64,000 nt of DNA. It comes from Caproiciproducens sp. NJN-50 (lineage in GTDB: Bacteria; Bacillota; Clostridia; Oscillospirales; Acutalibacteraceae). A model generated the notes under the pieces. The model worked only from the letters and a program-made list of their open reading frames with translations. It did no database searches and was not told the origin of the DNA. Positions 42,096-50,780 of this stretch are shown piece after piece. A program made the position numbers and the translations under genes. Location of the stretch: assembly GCF_004103755.1 (NCBI RefSeq), contig NZ_CP035283.1, positions 1,612,001 through 1,676,000 of the forward strand. Direction: 5' to 3'. Position 1 is the first letter of the stretch, and the number at the start of each line of letters is the position of its first letter.

Positions 42096-43168
42096 AGACG
42101 GCTCCCTCCCATCAGGGCAATAAACTTGTCGAAAAGAAATCCGGTGTCGAGCGGGCCCGGCGAAGCCTCCGGATGAAATTGTACGGAAAAGACTTTGCCG
42201 TTTTTATAAGTCAATCCTTCAATGCTGCCATCGTTCATACTGGTAAAACGAATGTCCGCAACTGAAGGATCGACTGTGCCGCCATTTACCACATAGCCGT
42301 GGTTCTGGGAAGTGATAAAGACCCTGTTTTCAAAAAGGTCCTTTACAGGGTGATTAATTCCTCTGTGGCCGTATTTTAATTTATAAGTATCAAACCCCAT
42401 GGCAAGCGCCATCAACTGATGTCCCAGGCAGATTGCAAAGGTAGGGATTCCGTATTCGTATACCCTTTTTAACTCCGAAATGGATTTTTTACAGTCCTTG
42501 GGATCTCCCGGACCGTTTGTCAGCATGATTCCATCCGGCTGAAATTCCATCATCTCCTCAAACGATGCGTCATAGGGGAAACGCTTCACGGTGCATCCGC
42601 GCCTGACGAGAGAACGGATGATATTGTTCTTGACCCCGTAATCCGCCAGTGCCACACGGACCGGGCCGTCGCCGTAAACGGAGCTTTCCCTGCAGCTGAC
42701 AATCGGTACGGTAGGCTCCAGGACAAAAGACTGAACCTGTTTCTTCATCCTCTCCGGATCAATGGAATCCCCGTAAGCGACCATTCCGCGCATGGTCCCG
42801 CTTTCCCGCAGAATTTTCGTCAGCGCTCTCGTGTCAATTCCCTGCATCCCGGGAATATGGTTATTCTTCAAAAAAGTATTCAGGTCCACATCGCAGCGGA
42901 AGTTGCTCGATCTTTCCGATAAATCGTGAACAATGTAGGCGGAGACCCACGGCCTTGTCGATTCCATGTCGTCGTAGCAGATTCCGTAATTTCCAATCAG
43001 CGGATATGCCATCACAACGCCTTGCCCCGCGTAGGATGGGTCCGTGAGAAGCTCCGAGTAGCCGCACATTGCGCTGTTAAAAACGACCTCGCAGAGGGTA
43101 TCGTGTTCGTCTCCGAAGCCTGTCCCTTCAAAAGTCATGCCGTTTTCCAGCGTCAGCAGTGCTTTCAT
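42092..43168 (-). CDS. carA: Carbamoyl-phosphate synthase small (glutaminase) subunit
   Basis: Subunit of 358 residues that hydrolyses glutamine. The N-terminal CarA-specific domain begins ALLTLENGMTFEGTGFG. The class I amidotransferase has Cys in FAICLGHQLMAL and His-Glu in QFHPEASPGP. The start at 43168 is chosen by family length; the SD is weak (GGTGATGG), and ATG at 43183 is an alternative. No clear ARG box or PyrR leader is visible in the 50-bp gap before it. Confidence 0.96.
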   Translation of the reverse strand: MKALLTLENGMTFEGTGFGDEHDTLCEVVFNSAMCGYSELLTDPSYAGQGVVMAYPLIGNYGICYDDMESTRPWVSAYIVHDLSERSSNFRCDVDLNTFLKNNHIPGMQGIDTRALTKILRESGTMRGMVAYGDSIDPERMKKQVQSFVLEPTVPIVSCRESSVYGDGPVRVALADYGVKNNIIRSLVRRGCTVKRFPYDASFEEMMEFQPDGIMLTNGPGDPKDCKKSISELKRVYEYGIPTFAICLGHQLMALAMGFDTYKLKYGHRGINHPVKDLFENRVFITSQNHGYVVNGGTVDPSVADIRFTSMNDGSIEGLTYKNGKVFSVQFHPEASPGPLDTGFLFDKFIALMGGSRL

Positions 43169-43218
43169 TCCATCACCAACCATTCTAAATCTCTGTTTTA
43201 TATCAATTTCTTAAAAAT

Positions 43219-44442
43219 TCAGGATGCGGAAAAAGATTCAACGATGCGTTGAACCGCTTTCTGTGTGTTTTCCGTGGTGTTGAAGCTGGTAAGACGGAAG
43301 TAGCCCTCGCCCGCCTGTCCAAACCCGGAACCCGGCGTCCCGACGACCCCTGTTCTGGAAAGGAGAAGATCAAAAAACTCCCAGGAGGAAAAGCCTTTCG
43401 GTGTTTTCAGCCAGATGTAGGGAGAATTGGTTCCTCCGTAAACTTCGAATCCGGCCTGAGCAAGACCATCCAGGATGATTTTCGCATTGCTTTGATAATA
43501 GGCGATATTTTCGCGGATTCCCCGATGCCCTTCTTCGGAATAGACCGCCTCCGCGCCGCGCTGGACAACGTAGGAAACGCCGTTCATTTTTGTGGATTGG
43601 CGGCGTGCCCACAGGGCGTTCAGAGAGACACCGTTGACCAAAAGTTCTTTGGGAATGACCGTGAACGCGCAGCGGACTCCGGTAAAACCGGCCGTCTTGG
43701 AAAAACTGCGGAATTCGATTGCGCACCGTTTCGCCCCATCTATTTCATAGATGCTGTGCGGCATTTCAGGGTCTGTAATAAACGCCTCATACGCCGCGTC
43801 GTAAAGAATGACGGAGTGATGCTCCAAGGCGTAATCCACCCATTTTTTCAGCTCCGCTTTATGGATCCCCATGCCGGTGGGGTTATTGGGAAAACAGAGG
43901 TAGATCATATCCGCCGGCTGTTCCGGCAATTCCGGAAGAAAGCCGTTTTCTTTTCTGCAGGGCATATAGACGATTTTGCTCCATCCGGCTATTGGTGAAT
44001 AGTCCCCTGCCCGTCCGGCCATCACGTTCGTATCAACATAGACCGGATACACTGGGTCGCAGACCGCCACGGTATTTTCCCGGTCGAAGATATCGCCAAT
44101 ATTTCCAGTATCGCATTTTGCGCCGTCGCTGACAAAGATTTCATCCGATCCGATCTCGGCGCCCCTGCTCTGATAATCATTTTGGGAAATTGCATCTCTT
44201 AAGAATAAATATCCAGCCTCAGGACCATATCCGCGAAAAGTTGAAGTATCCCCCATTTCCTGTGCGGCGTTTTTCATGGCATCGACAATTGCTTTTGGCA
44301 GAGGCCTTGTCACATCTCCTATTCCAAGCCGAAGGACTTCTTTTTCAGGATGTTGCTGTGAAAACGCTTCTACCTTTTTCGCAATATCAACAAACAGATA
44401 ACTTGCGGGCAGCTTCACAAAATTCTCATTGATTTTAAGCAA
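43219..44442 (-). CDS. dapL: LL-diaminopimelate aminotransferase
   Basis: PLP enzyme of 407 residues that converts tetrahydrodipicolinate directly to LL-diaminopimelate, bypassing the succinylase and acetylase steps. The N-terminus KINENFVKLPASYLF and the PLP-lysine motif FRSFSKTAGFTGVRC are diagnostic of the DapL family; FPNNPTGMG is the cofactor loop. TTG start with AAAGGA upstream. It lies 57 nt after dapF, so the last two steps to meso-DAP are together, far from riboswitch-controlled dapA-dapB. Confidence 0.95.
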   Translation of the reverse strand: MLKINENFVKLPASYLFVDIAKKVEAFSQQHPEKEVLRLGIGDVTRPLPKAIVDAMKNAAQEMGDTSTFRGYGPEAGYLFLRDAISQNDYQSRGAEIGSDEIFVSDGAKCDTGNIGDIFDRENTVAVCDPVYPVYVDTNVMAGRAGDYSPIAGWSKIVYMPCRKENGFLPELPEQPADMIYLCFPNNPTGMGIHKAELKKWVDYALEHHSVILYDAAYEAFITDPEMPHSIYEIDGAKRCAIEFRSFSKTAGFTGVRCAFTVIPKELLVNGVSLNALWARRQSTKMNGVSYVVQRGAEAVYSEEGHRGIRENIAYYQSNAKIILDGLAQAGFEVYGGTNSPYIWLKTPKGFSSWEFFDLLLSRTGVVGTPGSGFGQAGEGYFRLTSFNTTENTQKAVQRIVESFSAS

Positions 44443-44499
44443 ATTCAGCCATTCCTTTCCCCGACAATTCAGAAGTATTCATTCCAAATGTATATTATA

Positions 44500-45333
44500 T
44501 CAGATTTTCACCACGCCGTCAAAGACAAATTCCGCAGGTCCCTTTAAGAAAATTTCATCTGTTTCTTCGCCCCAGCGGATGGAAAGGTCCCCGCCTCTCA
44601 GATGTATTTTCACCTGCCGCCCGGTTTTCCGGTTCCACGCCGCAGCACAGGCCGCAGCACAGGCGCCGGTTCCGCAGGCAAGCGTTTCGCCGGAACCCCG
44701 CTCCCAAACACGCATTTTTAATTCATCCTTTCCCAGGATCTGAACAAATTCCGTATTGACGCGGTCTGGAAAGATCGGATGATGTTCAAACAGCGGCCCG
44801 ATTTCCTCCAGCTTCAAAGCGTTTACATCCTCAACGAACACAACGCAGTGGGGGTTCCCCATGGAAACGCATGTGATCCGGTATTCCCGGCCGCCGACGG
44901 ACAGCGGCTCGTTCAGGACCGCTTCTTTGGAAAAAACGACGGGAATTTCGGACGCTTTCCGGATCGGCGTCCCCATGTTCACTTCCACCGATGCCACCCG
45001 GCCGTTCCTAACGTCGAGGCGCAGGGTTTTGACACCGCTGAGGGTTTCAACTTTCAGAATTTCTTTCTGGATGATGCCGCGTTCATAGACATATTTTCCG
45101 ACGCACCGGATTCCGTTGCCGCACATCTTTCCCCTGGAGCCGTCCGCATTATACATATCCATTTTACAGTCGGCAAGCTCAGACGGTTCAATCAGAATGA
45201 TGCCGTCAGAACCGATGCCGAAATGGCGGTCGCTCAGTTTGACGGCAAGCTCAGACGGATGTTCAACGGCTTCGTGAAAACAGTCCACATAAATATAATC
45301 GTTGCCGATCCCCTGCATTTTCGTGAATTTCAT
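44500..45333 (-). CDS. dapF: Diaminopimelate epimerase
   Basis: PLP-independent racemase of 277 residues that makes meso-DAP for peptidoglycan and lysine. The two catalytic Cys are visible in MCGNGIRCVGKY and ACGTGACAAA, and the N-terminus FTKMQGIGNDYIYVD is typical. It starts 12 nt after the ANTAR-protein gene and precedes dapL. Confidence 0.96.
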   Translation of the reverse strand: MKFTKMQGIGNDYIYVDCFHEAVEHPSELAVKLSDRHFGIGSDGIILIEPSELADCKMDMYNADGSRGKMCGNGIRCVGKYVYERGIIQKEILKVETLSGVKTLRLDVRNGRVASVEVNMGTPIRKASEIPVVFSKEAVLNEPLSVGGREYRITCVSMGNPHCVVFVEDVNALKLEEIGPLFEHHPIFPDRVNTEFVQILGKDELKMRVWERGSGETLACGTGACAAACAAAWNRKTGRQVKIHLRGGDLSIRWGEETDEIFLKGPAEFVFDGVVKI

Positions 45334-45345
45334 TTCAGGCCCTCC

Positions 45346-45888
45346 TCAGGAATTCAGAATGATCAAGGCTGCCTCCGCCATCTTTTTTCCTTTATCCATA
45401 CTTTTTTTCTGAATAAATCGATGCGCCTGCGGTTCCGTAAAGTTGTTCCGTTTCATCAGTAAATCCTTTGCATTTTTAATGGATTGTTTTTCATCTAAAT
45501 TTTCTGAGGCCAGCTTTTTTTTGATTGTAAGTGAGGTGTAATCGGCCAAATTCAAAAACATATTCACCGTGGAAATCAGGTCCATTCTGCTGATCGGGAG
45601 CATCAGAGTTGCCTGTTCCAGCGATTCGCACATGGAGGCGAGCTGAGAACTGACTAAAAAGAGGAAATCATAGGCGGAACCGACCATCCGTGGAAGATTG
45701 ACGGCAGCCATGTCCCGCAGTTTTACGCTGCACACCACAATTCCGCCGTGGTAATGTTTGCTGGTAAAATCCATCACTTGAGCGCCGGTTGTGCAGACGG
45801 TGCTGACATATAAGCCGCTTGACCGAAGAACCGCCGTTATTTTTTTAGCGTATTCCGGATTTGAATTTGCTACGACAATGCTGCTCAT
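45346..45888 (-). CDS. ANTAR-domain RNA-binding antitermination regulator
   Basis: Protein of 180 residues: an N-terminal receiver-like domain (about 1-115) and a C-terminal ANTAR domain with KNAKDLLMKRNNFTEPQAHR, KKSMDKGKKMAEAAL. ANTAR domains bind paired RNA hairpins and prevent termination. The receiver appears degenerate: where the phospho-acceptor Asp is expected, the strand reads GGIVVCSVKLRDM. ATG at 45888 with GGAG 9 nt upstream. It lies 38 nt after glnA; ANTAR genes beside glutamine synthetase are known in Clostridia, suggesting nitrogen control. Its RNA target is not identified here. Confidence 0.85.
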   Translation of the reverse strand: MSSIVVANSNPEYAKKITAVLRSSGLYVSTVCTTGAQVMDFTSKHYHGGIVVCSVKLRDMAAVNLPRMVGSAYDFLFLVSSQLASMCESLEQATLMLPISRMDLISTVNMFLNLADYTSLTIKKKLASENLDEKQSIKNAKDLLMKRNNFTEPQAHRFIQKKSMDKGKKMAEAALIILNS

Positions 45889-45926
45889 AATTAACAACTC
45901 CGAAGGGAAGGATAAGACGCTGGTTT

Positions 45927-47249
45927 TTAAAGCCGGTCCAAATAGCGGTGCAGTTCCCAGTCAGTCACAGCGGTGGAGTATTGACGCCACTCCTCTTCTT
46001 TCGCTTCGACATACTTGTGAAAAACAAGATCGCCCAGAACCTTTTTGACAAAAGGATCTTCTTTCATCATCCGAACCGCATCCCCCAGATCGGCTGGAAG
46101 CATCTCTGAATCCGCCGGTATCGCCTCAGGCAAATGCATCGAAACGACAGAGGGAGGCGGAAGCAGGTCGCGGTCGATTCCATCCATACCGGCGGAGAGA
46201 AGCAGCGCAAAAGAAAGATACGGATTACAGGTGGGGTCCGGACTTCTCAGATCAACGCGGCTGTCGGGGCCGAGCGGCGAGGGGACGCGAATCAGGGTCC
46301 CCCTGTGATGAAAAGACCAGCCCACCAGACTGGGAGCCCCTTCGCCGCCGGGAATCAGGCGCTTATAAGAATTCACCAGAGGATTTGTGACCGCGCAGAT
46401 GCTTCTGATGTGCAGGAGCAGACCCGCTATGAAGTTCAGTGCGGTACGGCTCAGACCATTTTCAGAGGAGGCGTCATAAAAAGCATTCCGCCCATTGCGA
46501 AAAAGCGAAATGTTGATGCACATGCCCGATCCCGCGCGGCTAAAAACAGGTTTCGGCATAAAAGTAGCATATAGCCCGTTCTCATTTGCACAGGATTTGA
46601 CCACCATTTTGAAAGTTAAAAAATGATCCGCGGCAGTCAGTGCTTCCGCTTCTTTGAAGTCGATTTCATGCTGCCCATAGGCAGCCTCATGATGGGATGC
46701 CTCGATTTCGAATTCCATCTGCTCAAGGTCCAGGCAGATGTCGCGCCTGGCATTTTCTCCCTGATCCGCAGGTCCGAGGTCAAAATATCCGGCAGTGTCG
46801 TTTGTCTCGGTGGTAGGATGCCCCAGTTCGTCCGTCTGAAACAGATAAAATTCACATTCCGTGCCGATATAAAAAGTAAAGCCCTGATCGGCAGCCCGCT
46901 TCAGAGTCTTTTTCAGTACGCATCTCGGGTCACCCGGATACGGAGTGCCGTCCGGCCCAATGATCTCACAGATCAGCCTTGCGGCCCGGCCGCTTTGCGT
47001 ACTCCAGGGATAAATCAGAAAGGTTTCGGGATCGGGCTGCAAATACATGTCTGATTCCTGAATCCGGACGAAGCCTTCCATGGAGGAACCGTCAAACATG
47101 CATTGATTATTCAGGGCCTTTTCAATTTGATCGGCGGTGACCGTGACATTTTTAAAGGATCCAGGAATATCGGTAAACTGAAGACTTAAAAAATCGACAT
47201 GATTGTCATGCAGCATTTGAATCATATCGTTTCTTCCCATGCACGGCAT
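45927..47249 (-). CDS. glnA: Glutamine synthetase type I
   Basis: Enzyme of 440 residues making glutamine from glutamate and ammonia, a dodecamer in this class (GSI-alpha length). Motifs: CMFDGSSMEGF, the ATP and metal region around EFEIEASHHEAAYGQHEIDF, ATFMPKPVF, and NSYKRLIPGGEGAPS. GGGAGG 7 nt before the ATG. It has its own near-consensus promoter and heads a long minus-strand series of glutamine-using biosynthetic genes. Confidence 0.97.
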   Translation of the reverse strand: MPCMGRNDMIQMLHDNHVDFLSLQFTDIPGSFKNVTVTADQIEKALNNQCMFDGSSMEGFVRIQESDMYLQPDPETFLIYPWSTQSGRAARLICEIIGPDGTPYPGDPRCVLKKTLKRAADQGFTFYIGTECEFYLFQTDELGHPTTETNDTAGYFDLGPADQGENARRDICLDLEQMEFEIEASHHEAAYGQHEIDFKEAEALTAADHFLTFKMVVKSCANENGLYATFMPKPVFSRAGSGMCINISLFRNGRNAFYDASSENGLSRTALNFIAGLLLHIRSICAVTNPLVNSYKRLIPGGEGAPSLVGWSFHHRGTLIRVPSPLGPDSRVDLRSPDPTCNPYLSFALLLSAGMDGIDRDLLPPPSVVSMHLPEAIPADSEMLPADLGDAVRMMKEDPFVKKVLGDLVFHKYVEAKEEEWRQYSTAVTDWELHRYLDRL

Positions 47250-47322
47250 TTAGATACCTCCCGGAACAAACACATCATATGGTATTTGGTTTTCGTCAGG
47301 TGTGTCCTAATATAATATATTT

Positions 47323-47351
47323 ATATTATGCTTTTTCAAAAGCCGTGTCAA
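47323..47351 (-). promoter_or_regulatory. glnA promoter
   Basis: Minus strand: TTGACA (47351-47346), 17 bp, TAATAT (47328-47323), leaving a leader of about 65 nt. Upstream lies a perfect 10-bp inverted repeat, TGTTTTTGCA (47421-47430) and TGCAAAAACA (47449-47458). Confidence 0.8.
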
Positions 47352-47481
47352 TCATTTTTGAATTGAAAGAACGATTTCATTCTAATGCACAAAATTCGAC
47401 TGAATTTCGGCCTCTTTCCATGTTTTTGCAGCCTTTCATAAGCAAAAATGCAAAAACAGCGAAGAAATTATTCTTTATAGC

Positions 47482-47513
47482 TAAAAAGGAACCCTGTTGA
47501 AGAACAGGGTTCC
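47482..47513 (-). terminator. tyrS intrinsic terminator
   Basis: GGAACCCTGTT pairs perfectly with AACAGGGTTCC across a 4-nt loop and is followed on the minus strand by TTTTTAG. Confidence 0.92.
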
Positions 47514-47525
47514 TTCCTACCATTG

Positions 47526-48764
47526 TCAGTGAAAAATCGTAATTTTATGATATACTTTTTTGCCCTTTTTAATAATCAGGCAGGCTTTCCCATTTCTGTC
47601 AAAGTCCTGTTCCGTAAAGATGGCAGCCGGATCGGAGACCTTATTTCCGTCGGCGGAGATGCCTCCCTGAACGACCAGCCTTTTGGCTTCACCGCGCGAC
47701 GGCGCGAGATTTGCCTTGACCAGAAGATCAAGGATCCCAATGGCTCCGTCTGCAAAATCGGAGGGCGACAGCTCCGTGGTCGGCATGTTTTCCGTATCCG
47801 TGCCGCTCCCAAAAAGCGCCCGCGCCGCATCTCTGGCTTTCACCGCCTCATCCTCTCCGTGAATCTGCTTTGTCACTTCAAAGGCCAGAAGCTCTTTCGC
47901 GGGGTTCAGCTGCTCGCCGCTCAGAGAGGAGAACGCGTTGATTTGATCCATCGGGACGAAGGTCAGAATTTTCAGGCATTTTAAAACATCGGCATCCCCG
48001 ACGTTTCGCCAGTACTGATAGAACTCAAACGGCGATGTTTTTCTCGGGTCGAGCCACACGGCTCCCTTTTCCGTTTTGCCCATTTTTTTGCCCTCGCTGT
48101 TGGTCAGCAGGGTAACCGTAATCCCGAAAGCTTCCTGATTTTCTTTCCTGCGGATCAGCTCCACGCCGCCGATAATGTTGCTCCACTGGTCGTCTCCGCC
48201 AAGCTGCAATCTGCAGCCATAACGCCGGTACAGCTCCAGAAAATCATAGCTCTGCATGATCATATAATTCATCTCAAAGAAAGAAAGGCCGCGCTCCAGC
48301 CTCTGCTTGTAGCATTCGGCGTCCAGCATGCGGTTCACGGAAAAGCAAACGCCGATGTCTCGGAGAAAGCTGATATAATTCAGATTGGAGAGCCAGTCCG
48401 CGTTGTTGGCCATAATTGCCTTATCATCTGAAAAATCGATCAGCCTGGACATCTGCTTCTGAAAGCAGGAGATATTGTGCGCGATTTCCTCCTCCGTCAG
48501 CATTTTCCTCATATCGGTCTTCCCCGTCGGGTCGCCGACCATGCCGGTGCCGCCTCCGAACAACGCGATCGGCGTATGGCCGGCCCGCTGCAGATGAGCC
48601 ATCACCATGATCGGAATATAATGCCCCACATGCAGGCTGTCCGCAGTTGGGTCGAATCCGACATAAAACGTCGCCTTTTCCTCGTTAAGCAGGTGGCGGA
48701 CCCGTTCCCGGTCCGTTGTCTGCGCAATCAGGCCCCGCTCTTCCAAAGTCTCAAAAACACCCAT
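47526..48764 (-). CDS. tyrS: Tyrosyl-tRNA synthetase
   Basis: Class I aminoacyl-tRNA synthetase of 412 residues. The HIGH-like motif is HVGHY, the KMSKS-like motif is KKMGKTEKGAVWLD, the tyrosine pocket includes YVGFDPTADSLH, and a C-terminal S4 RNA-binding domain is present. The ATG at 48764 has GGAGG 8 nt upstream. Transcription is controlled by the T-box leader just upstream; an intrinsic terminator follows. Confidence 0.97.
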   Translation of the reverse strand: MGVFETLEERGLIAQTTDRERVRHLLNEEKATFYVGFDPTADSLHVGHYIPIMVMAHLQRAGHTPIALFGGGTGMVGDPTGKTDMRKMLTEEEIAHNISCFQKQMSRLIDFSDDKAIMANNADWLSNLNYISFLRDIGVCFSVNRMLDAECYKQRLERGLSFFEMNYMIMQSYDFLELYRRYGCRLQLGGDDQWSNIIGGVELIRRKENQEAFGITVTLLTNSEGKKMGKTEKGAVWLDPRKTSPFEFYQYWRNVGDADVLKCLKILTFVPMDQINAFSSLSGEQLNPAKELLAFEVTKQIHGEDEAVKARDAARALFGSGTDTENMPTTELSPSDFADGAIGILDLLVKANLAPSRGEAKRLVVQGGISADGNKVSDPAAIFTEQDFDRNGKACLIIKKGKKVYHKITIFH

Positions 48765-48793
48765 TCTATCATCCTCCATTTTGTCAGGGAACA

Positions 48794-48831
48794 ATAAAAA
48801 AGCCCCCCGCAAAGTAGTTTTTGCAGAGGGC
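48794..48831 (-). terminator. T-box-controlled terminator of tyrS
   Basis: On the minus strand GCCCTCTGCAAA pairs with TTTGCGGGGGGC (two wobble or mismatched positions), followed by TTTTTTATT. It is the alternative to the antiterminator formed by the T-box sequence. Confidence 0.88.
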
Positions 48832-49061
48832 GGAAAATTCCGCGGTACCACCTCAGTTTACCGGCTTCCTCACGGAAGCGGCCTTACGGGTACAAAACCA
48901 TACCCACACGCTGTAACGTGCGTTCCTTACGGCCGGACCTACTGGACGAATTCAATCCGGCGGCTCCAGGATGTATTTCATCCGGCAACCGCGCCTACTC
49001 GCACCGACCGCAGGCTCTCTGAGCGTTTGTTCCGGAGTACTTCTTCCCTTCTCAGCTGTTG
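48794..49061 (-). ncRNA. Tyrosine T-box leader
   Basis: The leader carries the T-box core AGGTGGTACCGCG (complement of 48841-48853) followed by the terminator hairpin. In the stem I region the sequence GATGAAATACATCC contains TAC (48975-48973), a tyrosine codon in the expected specifier-loop context. Uncharged tRNA-Tyr should stabilise the antiterminator and allow tyrS transcription. The leader fills the 328-bp gap between recN and tyrS. Confidence 0.92.
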
Positions 49062-49067
49062 AAAAAT

Positions 49068-49096
49068 ATTATAGATGCATTCCGTTCTCTTGTCAA
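49068..49096 (-). promoter_or_regulatory. T-box/tyrS promoter
   Basis: Minus strand: TTGACA (49096-49091), 17 bp, TATAAT (49073-49068), a consensus sigma-A promoter. The -35 overlaps the stop codon of recN. Confidence 0.88.
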
Positions 49097-50775
49097 GCTT
49101 CCGGCCGTCTTTCCGCCATCCGAAGCATTTCCTCCGCATTTTGAAGCATCAGCGGCGTGACATTCTCTCCGCCCATGATCCGGGCGAGCTCCTTCCGCCT
49201 TCCCTCCCGGTCCAGACGGTCCACCCGTGTGAACGTGCGGTTTTCCCGGACCTGTTTGCGGATCAGAAAATGCGTGTCGGCCAGCGCGGCGATCTGCGCC
49301 AAATGCGTCACGCAGATGACCTGGCGGTTTTGGGAAACTTCCCGCAATTTTAGTCCGACTTTCTGCGCCGCGCCGCCGCTGACGCCCGTGTCCACCTCGT
49401 CGAAGATCAGGGTCCCGATATCGTCCCTGCCCGCAAGGACCGTCTTGATTGCCAGCATGATGCGCGAAAGCTCGCCGCCGGATGCCACTTTCGCAATCGG
49501 CTTGGCCGGTTCCCCCGCATTGGTGGAAATATAGAATTCAATCCTGTCGCAGCCGGTTTCATCCATCGGAATAGAATCCTGCCGGATTTCAAAAGTCACG
49601 TCCGGCATGTTGAGGAACTGAAGCTCCGCCTTTACTTTTTCCGAAAAGACCTTTGCCGCACCGGCACGCCAGCAAGAAATCTCCTCGGCGAGGGATCTTG
49701 CCTGCGAATGAAACTTTTGATAGCTTGCCCTGAATTTCGCCGCGTTTTCATCCGAAAGCCGGATTGTCTCCAGTTCCATCCGGCATTTTTCAAGGTATTC
49801 AAGCATTTTCTCGACCGAGCCGCCGTATTTCAGGCCCAAACGGTAAATCGCGTCCAGTCTTGTCTCAATTTCGTCCAGTTCCGACGGATCATATTCCAGT
49901 TGAGAGGAAAAGCCTCTCATTTCCTCTCCACAGTCGTCCAGATCGTAGGAGATGGATTGAAGGCGCTCCGCCAGGCCGTGCAGCTCCGGGAGGAACCGTT
50001 CCGCATCGTTCAGCGCGGCGGCAGCCTCTGAGACGGCCGAAACAGCCCCCAATGTTTCCTCGTCTCCGCCAAGCGCCGCTTTTGCCCGAGAAATCGCCTG
50101 CGCGACCCGCTCGGAATTGCGGTACAGATTCTTCCGGCGATCCAGCTCTTCCTGTTCGCCCGGATGAAGATCCGCAGATTCCAGCTCGTCGATCTGATAG
50201 TTCAGCAGGTCGATCTGCCGTGCCTTCTGGGCCTGGTCTGTTTGACAGGAATCCAGCCCCGCTTTTGCGGCCAGCATGGAGTGATAGGCCTCCCGATAGC
50301 GCAGAGAGAGGTCAGCGGGCAAACCCATGCTGTCCAGATAGCCGACATGCAGCTCCGGAGACAGCAGACCGTAGCTCTCATGCTGTCCGTGTATGTTGAT
50401 CAGCAGACTCCCGACTTCCTTCAGTACGGAAACGGTGGAAGGCCGTGCATTGATCCTGCAGGAGGTTTTGCCATCCGGGGAAATTTCCCGCTGGACAATC
50501 ACGGTCCCGTCGTCTTCCACGGAATAGCCAAGCTCCCGAATCCTGTCGGCGGCGCGGCCGTTCTCAAGCTGAAAAACCGCGGAAACCAGAGCGCGGCTTG
50601 CGCCCGTGCGAATCAGCTCCCGCGACGTTCTTTCCCCCAAAACCGCATTGATGGAATCGATGATGATGGATTTGCCGGCGCCGGTTTCACCGGTCAAGAT
50701 GTTGAACCCGGTGCCAAAATCGATCTGTGCTTTTTCAATCACGGCGATGTTTTCGATATAAAGCTGTGACAGCAT
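49093..50775 (-). CDS. recN: DNA repair protein RecN
   Basis: SMC-like ATPase of 560 residues that helps organise broken DNA ends. The N-terminal Walker A is LTGETGAGKSIIIDS; a long alpha-helical coiled-coil middle (about 150-350) follows, then the C-terminal ABC signature SGGELSRIMLAIK and Walker B TLIFDEVDTGVSGG. The ATG at 50775 has AGGTGA upstream. It follows argR by 5 nt, the usual order in Firmicutes. Confidence 0.97.
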   Translation of the reverse strand: MLSQLYIENIAVIEKAQIDFGTGFNILTGETGAGKSIIIDSINAVLGERTSRELIRTGASRALVSAVFQLENGRAADRIRELGYSVEDDGTVIVQREISPDGKTSCRINARPSTVSVLKEVGSLLINIHGQHESYGLLSPELHVGYLDSMGLPADLSLRYREAYHSMLAAKAGLDSCQTDQAQKARQIDLLNYQIDELESADLHPGEQEELDRRKNLYRNSERVAQAISRAKAALGGDEETLGAVSAVSEAAAALNDAERFLPELHGLAERLQSISYDLDDCGEEMRGFSSQLEYDPSELDEIETRLDAIYRLGLKYGGSVEKMLEYLEKCRMELETIRLSDENAAKFRASYQKFHSQARSLAEEISCWRAGAAKVFSEKVKAELQFLNMPDVTFEIRQDSIPMDETGCDRIEFYISTNAGEPAKPIAKVASGGELSRIMLAIKTVLAGRDDIGTLIFDEVDTGVSGGAAQKVGLKLREVSQNRQVICVTHLAQIAALADTHFLIRKQVRENRTFTRVDRLDREGRRKELARIMGGENVTPLMLQNAEEMLRMAERRPEA

Positions 50776-50780
50776 GGCAA

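Noticed and set aside
39873..42176. Two open frames of about 270-280 codons antisense to carB
   Set aside because: Antisense shadows of a single intact 1072-residue CarB with no SD or domains.
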